NCBI GenBank assembly: GCA_964352625.1 | Contig: CAYGSD010000009.1 | Coordinates: 77,650-141,649, forward strand | Length of the DNA: 64,000 bases | Direction of reading: 5' to 3' | From: JAAEPI01 sp964352625 | GTDB taxonomy: Bacteria > Bacteroidota > Bacteroidia > Cytophagales > Cyclobacteriaceae | Part shown: in pieces, positions 61,101 to 64,000 of the stretch | Numbering within the stretch: position 1 is the stretch's first letter | Layout of the letters: each line of letters opens with the position of its first letter | The notes under the pieces: model-generated | Told to the model about the DNA's origin: nothing | The model's input: only the letters and a program-made list of their open reading frames with translations | Database searches by the model: none | Translations under genes and position numbers: made by a program

Positions 61101-64000
61101 GAAGGTGATTACGTCATCATCGTCATCAGATCCATCATTGACTAAATCAACACTAATACTCGCTGTTCCAATGTACTCATAGGATGATACAGTTACGTCT
61201 CCCCCATTATCAGTTACACTTATAGATGCAGTGGTGTTGAATTGAAAACCTGCAGGGAGCGAAAGAATAATTGATCCGCTAGAAGAGAAATCAGCAGTGC
61301 TTGTTTCGTCAAACGTGATTGGTGACAGTACAATTTCTTCTCCAAGACAAATGTCAATATCCTCAGCAGCAGGCGCGATCACAACTCCACCTGTAACTGC
61401 TAAAATGTCATTCGTTTGAGCATCGGTTCCCACGTTACCAAATGCATCAAAAGTCGTCAAAACCACCTGATAGGGTCCACCAGGATTCAAAGTAGTAAGC
61501 GAAGATCCTGGTAAAGACCAAGTTCCATTCCCGTTATTTGTGGCAAAAAGTACATCTGGTCCAAGTACAACAATAATAGTAGCTGCAGGATCATCTACCA
61601 ATCCTGATAAATCCGGGGTTGGATCACTCGTTGAAACAATTTGGGTGACTGTCACATATGGTGCAGCTCCATCAGTGGTGTTGGTGAAGGTCTCCGCTTG
61701 ATTATTCGCTCCGTCTGGGGCACTCTGATCTTCCAAAATATCTGCAGCAACCGTAATCTGCGGACGGGAATTAGTGTCGAAACCAGCTCCGTCTTTTGAC
61801 ACATCCAATGTAACAAATGGTGAAGCAACGGAAACGCCACTCACAGTGTATGAGCCATGACCAAACAACACACCATTCACGGTGAAATCAGATGCATCAA
61901 TACCAAGATCATCAAAAGTCTCCGAGAATTCGATTTCTATTTCATCAATGTTCCCGTTCAAGTCCGTATCGTATGTAGTTGCACTTAAAACAACCGGGCC
62001 AGCAGCGTCTGTTGGAGTAATAGAACCAGTACCAATCAAATGATTCGAGCCATCATAAGAACTACTTCCTGCATCATCCTCTAGGTTGCCTGTAGTGAAT
62101 GACAATGTGGAGACGGCTGTTCCAGTATAAGAATCAAAAAGCAAAGTGAAGGTATTGTCATCTACTCCGCCATCCGTATCAAATCCTGAAGGAGCCTCTC
62201 CTCCAAAATCGAAATCATTCAAATCTATGGTAGAGTCTATAATATCATCAGTCATGGTCACATCCACCTCGTCAATGTTTCCATCGCCATCCATATCATA
62301 AGCAATGGCCGTAGCATTGTCAAAATCATCTGCAATTTGGTCAGCAAGAGTTACTTGTCTTACCGTACTTGACATTGGCGTTCCTTGACCTGGGGCGAAG
62401 GATTTAAAAATGTTTGAACCAAGGCTCGTGGTTATTATGTCAAAGGTCTCGTTTCCCCTTGGAGTAGTACCACCAACTGTGATGTCCATTGTCCATTGAC
62501 TGCCATATTGATGTTGAACTCCGAAACCGGATACTACATCCAAATCTTGCCTTGAACTACCACCATTAGGCTCAGGAACAGTGAAGGTCGTATTACCATC
62601 AGGATCATTGTAATTGTCATGGTCAATTTCCTGATTTCCTGCTGAAGCATAATGCATTCTGCCGTTTCCATCACCATCATCGTCCACCTCCACATTAAAT
62701 TCGAATCTTACGAGTGTATTGGTGCTGTTAGGCAATACCGAAACAAAGACAGGCTGATTTCCTGCATCAACAACATTGAGGTTTACATTTCCACTTTCTT
62801 CCACCGCAAGCATCGGATTTGGTCCCTGATTATCGTACAACGAGGCACCATCTGTCGCCTGTACGGTAAAGAAATCGTTAACCTCAGCAGCAAACACATC
62901 CGGCGCAACACTAATATTTAACCTTAAATCCGTTTGTCCTCCACCAAGGGCTGTCAAATCTGTACCATCTGTCAAAGTCACTCCCGTAATGGTCACACCA
63001 GTGGCGCCACCGTCTCCTCCGTCACTAAAGGTACCCACTTGAAAATCCGTAAAGAGTACTTCCGTTGATCCATCAGAAGCGTATATTCCTTCCGAAAAAG
63101 TAACATCCACATAGTTATTACCAGAGGCTAGGGATGTAGATACGATAACAGGCCCAGCACGATCAACTTCAGTAATTGATGCTTGAGTTGGTGCAGCCAG
63201 TCCGGTAACATTGGAAGAAATATCTGTTCCGCCACTTGCGGTATATGTGACAGTCAATCCAGTAACAACGGTAGTATTGGCAGCAGTCGTCACTTCAAAT
63301 GTCACATATTGATCCGTAGCACTTGCGTCAAGTGAGTTAGCAATATTTGCACTGTTTGTTGTAAAGTCAGAAAAGACACCAAGTGTTCCACCGGTTAGCC
63401 CAAAGTCAGATGCTTCAACGGTCGACTCATCAATGTTTTCGCTTAACTCTATTACCATTTCATCAATCCCATCTGCTCCATCATCGTAGAAATAGGCTGC
63501 TACTATGTAAGGCACCACACCTACACTCACTACGTCAGGTCCATCAGTCCCTCCATTTCCGTCATTAGTTGAAATCGTCACCGTCTGTGCCCCCACATCT
63601 CCATTCGGATCATAAACCAAGCCATCTAAGGCCGCATTGATGTCTGCCAATGTGCCGCTGATTTGCATCGAACTAGAACCATTCGATCCCGCATCAAAGG
63701 TGATACCCGTAGTACTCGCCAAGGTCAACGTACCACTATTGCTCGCATCCAAATCAACCGTCTGTGCTCCTCCGTCTGTGTCCGATATAGAAATCAAATT
63801 CGTGTTGCCCGTCGAAAAGGTCAACGTGCTTCCATCCTGCACCAATTGACCTCCTGGAGTAGTAATAACCGGTGTAGTATTTACAAATACATTCACTACA
63901 TCCGGCCCGTCCGTTCCACTATTTCCATCATCCGTGGATATCGTCACCGTCTGAGCTCCTATGTCGCCATTCGGATCATAAACCAAGCCATCTAAGGCCG
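52113..64000 (-). CDS. Giant T9SS-secreted multi-repeat surface protein (5' end outside window)
   Basis: At least ~3960 residues are visible; the frame stays open to the right edge. N- to C-terminal: 122-residue repeats (~63.5-64 kb) with DGLVYDPNGD and DGPDVV cores; Asp-rich DxDxDG modules; a long run of Ig/PKD-like modules with paired cysteines and motif CYDDG; three ~380-residue super-repeats (~54.5-57.2 kb); a MAM/jelly-roll-like domain (YTESFEDDNGGWYIEVG); an Omp28-like module (LLVEQFSSTLSADSKANETF); and a type A C-terminal sorting domain (LYPNPADDKVTMRLADAPL to KKVIISH). It is exported through Sec, then T9SS, and anchored or released. Role: adhesion is the best guess. Confidence 0.9.
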   Translation of the reverse strand, partial: ALDGLVYDPNGDIGAQTVTISTDDGNSGTDGPDVVNVFVNTTPVITTPGGQLVQDGSTLTFSTGNTNLISISDTDGGAQTVDLDASNSGTLTLASTTGITFDAGSNGSSSMQISGTLADINAALDGLVYDPNGDVGAQTVTISTNDGNGGTDGPDVVSVGVVPYIVAAYFYDDGADGIDEMVIELSENIDESTVEASDFGLTGGTLGVFSDFTTNSANIANSLDASATDQYVTFEVTTAANTTVVTGLTVTYTASGGTDISSNVTGLAAPTQASITEVDRAGPVIVSTSLASGNNYVDVTFSEGIYASDGSTEVLFTDFQVGTFSDGGDGGATGVTITGVTLTDGTDLTALGGGQTDLRLNISVAPDVFAAEVNDFFTVQATDGASLYDNQGPNPMLAVEESGNVNLNVVDAGNQPVFVSVLPNSTNTLVRFEFNVEVDDDGDGNGRMHYASAGNQEIDHDNYNDPDGNTTFTVPEPNGGSSRQDLDVVSGFGVQHQYGSQWTMDITVGGTTPRGNETFDIITTSLGSNIFKSFAPGQGTPMSSTVRQVTLADQIADDFDNATAIAYDMDGDGNIDEVDVTMTDDIIDSTIDLNDFDFGGEAPSGFDTDGGVDDNTFTLLFDSYTGTAVSTLSFTTGNLEDDAGSSSYDGSNHLIGTGSITPTDAAGPVVLSATTYDTDLNGNIDEIEIEFSETFDDLGIDASDFTVNGVLFGHGSYTVSGVSVASPFVTLDVSKDGAGFDTNSRPQITVAADILEDQSAPDGANNQAETFTNTTDGAAPYVTVTQIVSTSDPTPDLSGLVDDPAATIIVVLGPDVLFATNNGNGTWSLPGSSLTTLNPGGPYQVVLTTFDAFGNVGTDAQTNDILAVTGGVVIAPAAEDIDICLGEEIVLSPITFDETSTADFSSSGSIILSLPAGFQFNTTASISVTDNGGDVTVSSYEYIGTASISVDLVNDGSDDDDDVITFTGLTIVATGSVPRSNRTISINGDAGYSTGQSAIGDLSSLAVEAQLANVQENDGGTFVTEWVEKITATTLIPHGAITVSGNGAFVDNEAVSFSGGATGVVVPGTSSGTQIEIYLTSGTTIANGETITGVDGDTAPVNAAPTAGSGYLIPFSFTAFPNGIEAQWWDATTNSFITNLSTVSNMDLGISGPGVYSIDVYDYDGTCLNTPRRVKILVYNDLDTEVFASNTFEDRSFISDNEAVTLYLSQPTGTTASVTGAGTTVGNPSATNLQVTFDPGVVVSETTHVITYTISNDVTGDSFSTSANFTVSDPSQTFVELTLPDDVLSVQDLPYSLTIDQTDWEPGQTLNFYEFDLYTQGFGFVFWYHYGYQFATHPTGPYVFNFDPRSYNSTIGSFNSWNPANPTTNGYVDIPDGTGRAFLVRLNLSNPSVVTYQNLFVYGEPIVTLNNVSTSYCYNDDPFDLSREATYATGFDGDANNTFAYWSPIIDNDELTITTGYYLYKKTNSTATATGSGYASSTNYVISPTLASNTTYFLDLNDASGNGIAAPGYFTITDAVSDTVFHLGNTSFRTENVLINTADYTLPLTFNFTTDANGTDTSWEVWEYDLHEDFTGGDALSTGMTLRNDFNPSDPNQNGTATQTEGEDGEYRILYYSEGLTPANISGKACQDVTINPLPTNPEIHLSQGAIGNGGGDPWYDGSDIVNGMSTVVLEYCGNSDFRRIFADLSANEHRFYSDELGTDEIDATGNGFIDNQNFVDHGGIYDGVSGTFDFYFSRIENGCESLLRKVTVFVYEETDVPVATTTAANEEVDEDSRYVYEFCDAYSPISLNALDITGSTPDASTGHQNAYFRIYDQDQSVLGIINSSTLNAADFGGVAAAGITKTIFVSQVWNDASDATGTGGVTWLNNSFQFFGCESALVQFDITVFSTPAAPIAAGVGSDLAGLSAPTINICEGETFDNIVHSSAGIDEYVWYEERTPGPVWTEILRINNLGNVTTAALEAASAVSGEDFDRDVPGVYNFRITRISNIGDETDFLGCQSNPLDFSIEVHTTETEIPTITPSNATTYSDNDGTDDVLYEVCISEHDPLATLNPGSSYTPTTANEFLWYSTDNNGNNEVFLFTTAGNAASGPTFDALGMGAGDVSDNDIFYFEVTQRTDIDDALDDYVGCEGPPVFIEVQFSDLDALSVTMPASTNASLTNSYCYDHGDFTMTLREGGVVIADVAVTNYEVRLAGTSTIIDLDPGVGVSLATGTGNPMTDLDAWFVGGGGEADLVGGVSVTLDVYYDYTHPTLGCTASHIETLTIYPDPDITFTVAGFDSSDPDFNDDAGTDYDEFCYDEGSFTIEGLLADGSALTRPTGGSFETRFLPGGSLVPLTTTNNKASFDPVARHNAAPGGTDPFKGQSAHEIVFTYTDGFGCENSVSTTVYVNPRPEVIEVTGLPNSDLAFSEPTNYIRLMNLCNDGTDVNAEMRFFDPTATDPLDPMTDEDSYNDLGEEYTFTWTINGSTIFTPPAGDNTLIFPVTVGVTNYTIKVDVTDRNGCSQSYTETHTLQQLPSLNITGITDGQEFCLDGVDPTIGLSDATTDGVGATNTINVSNIVSWSIDSYSDLNTTPQQIATGVGSFPINDLSALHTDADLLSPGLTLGGPTTYHQITIVYQDPSRNYQGDATMCQNTVIENIVINPIPQISFAYDFDQNGNPTDDADPDGLVLCYDDANILLEGIITNALGVTSTVNTGSFSGSGLVVGTGINGKVQFDPSQAHGGNPYLNRNADGVTGYDIDFSYTDANGCMHTVTKTFFVEPRPEFNPLAIGSPEDGDLIRITNICDDDVATTGSQTMVSVEIQVIDPDDTDPGDTNEDDYSAYVFNWVINSVDYGTIGDGVSTGSNLNTITIPDSENTLNFVVTVTDVNGCSSVITETHALQSLPVLDLDFRDGLGADIGNIYCSSDAYVMDDASLQTPVLAVIDNNSDIASPGTDVPVSGIQSWSVFSYNDTNGTTSTTNSSGPGTLPTLDLATLHFAGGGNAYVDHDGDGSTPSYSIGGPTTFHDITVTYLDQEVDYQGNLTSCQNTVTETITVYPSTDIAFLVSGNNALDPGFAGSGTLDEFCYDDGDIQLNGALANGSVLGSGNFKIIVGADDFSSGESDDVTLSTTNGIAFFNTENQHDRVRGANADFEPQSAHLVQYIYMDANGCRNTEEQTIYVNPQPEVEGATGDKIVYDAICAGFPIEAHVVIYQPGTTTEVASYFGYDFEWITPEETVLVSDDPNVVFNTDNLSVGVTLNITSPDGCVTTVQETDAQGFPPIPSFTYVGITENSPLGLDVNFFEDNQQLAEADDEVGLNYLLFTMTGITGTTVVPDIVRTATFGVDAVDMSPVNIMGLTAGTYSAELTLGTYDGCLISTGSRIITILPTFDLGDPITGGGYTESFEDDNGGWYIEVGSENGKTDNRVSSWRRTTLGATGTHNDDITSLSGGMMVTNAIDGTTSYYGGEISYVYSPAFDYDQYTNPALSFDYIRDFDSNRDGVVVQLSDDDGRTWTTLGDNDINSGINWYTHQGISAGPGAGVGRSPETGINNDLVGFADVDLDVNEEATPVWKEARHQISEGDYLSGTIRYRFALGAISGTKSPNSAGNIADGFAFDNFEIYEINKLLLVEQFSSTLSADSKANETFINDGGLDLHEIDWEQGTQGVWINYYTDMENQGSVVDPINARNKVDPATRATYYGVSDVPDTRIAGEDVPYDLDQTPEDFGNGFNAISLRDADFVVYKDHPTEPDDIVINPSDNDVLSVSVTFTSVISPAEPVSEAEIGFFFAVVEKERTVTSGEYNNEIIRYPLRVLLPGPEGAYYRGPIVNGQEFTYDMNWTISGIDNPDNLRVIVFAQYYNHPNSNKVGGVEQAAYIDADGLGKTNAVVGLEDLLTNDVLELYPNPADDKVTMRLADAPLKPVLWRISDQSGKEVLSGRIERGIKEVTIDTENLPSGMYIIQIFNDQNSWIPKKVIISH
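54480..57240 (-). repeat. Three ~380-aa super-repeats in the giant protein
   Basis: The motif CYDDG/CYDEG recurs with its own context at ~57.10, ~55.97 and ~54.79 kb. Each is followed by a NPRPEV-like linker, a WTING/WVINS strand and an ITxTxxxLQxLP linker, then FCLDG or YCSSD and GGPTTFH. The order A-B-C is kept in two full copies plus a partial third. Periods are ~1.13 and ~1.18 kb. Confidence 0.8.
63601..64000 (-). repeat. 122-aa (366-bp) tandem repeats
   Basis: CCATTCGGATCATAAACCAA occurs at 63601 and again at 63967, 366 bp apart, with near-identical flanks (DGLVYDPNGDVGAQTVTIST versus DGLVYDPNGDIGAQTVTIST). One complete unit and parts of two others are inside the window; more copies are likely outside it. 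Confidence 0.88.

Noticed and set aside
63637..63995. ORFs of 70-110 codons antisense to the giant gene
   Set aside because: They are shadows of repetitive coding DNA in another frame.
1..64000. CRISPR array, tRNA, rRNA, phage or complete insertion sequence
   Set aside because: No array of regular spaced repeats, no tRNA-like T-loop, no rRNA sequence and no transposase or integrase gene was recognised.

Overview
The window looks like chromosome from a Bacteroidota member, most likely a marine Cytophagales-type organism. The signs are a giant secreted protein ending in a type IX secretion sorting domain, a FecI-like sigma/FecR/STN-TonB receptor cassette, a second TonB receptor with a CarboxypepD-like N-terminus, Bacteroidota-type promoters (TAnnTTTG), many lipoproteins and a class IIa aldolase. 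No rRNA, tRNA or CRISPR array was seen.

Layout. 1-5 kb: end of a TPR-tailed Lys/Glu-rich protein, secG, a conserved unknown, groES-groEL, and a VapBC-like toxin-antitoxin pair with its own operator. 5-13 kb: OPT-family transporter, two tiny related proteins, then a TonB receptor/FecR/ECF sigma operon and a di-haem cytochrome c peroxidase. 13-25 kb: sodium:solute symporter, pckA behind a very clear promoter/operator, an ECF sigma/anti-sigma/beta-helix operon, FKBP lipoprotein, nupC-bfn-etfA-etfB operon, lipoprotein/NTF2-like/truncated haemoglobin cluster. 26-31 kb: leuS carrying an in-frame DUF559 nuclease-like insertion flanked by 74-bp direct repeats, followed convergently by two tandem aat genes. 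31-42 kb: DUF2306 membrane protein, LA_2272-type repeat protein, glycosyltransferase, lipoprotein, SGNH hydrolase, YjbR, TonB receptor with a palindromic operator, double-VOC protein, AraC regulator, YbjN-like protein. 42-49 kb: SLC45-like transporter plus amylosucrase (a sucrose/glucan module), EamA exporter, fbaA, 3-hydroxybutyryl-CoA dehydrogenase. 49-52 kb: three tandem double-domain universal stress proteins. 52-64 kb: 3' part of a giant T9SS-secreted multi-repeat protein that runs off the right edge.

How the genes work together. Central carbon functions (pckA, fbaA, etf, hbd, symporter, nupC) are mixed with surface functions (TonB receptors, giant adhesin, lipoproteins). Two separate ECF sigma loci act as cell-surface or envelope signalling modules. 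leuS and two aat copies together form an unusual leucyl-tRNA/N-end-rule cluster. At least three dispersed repeat families sit in the intergenic regions, and one has entered leuS with a nuclease-like domain; this is the most striking item in the window.
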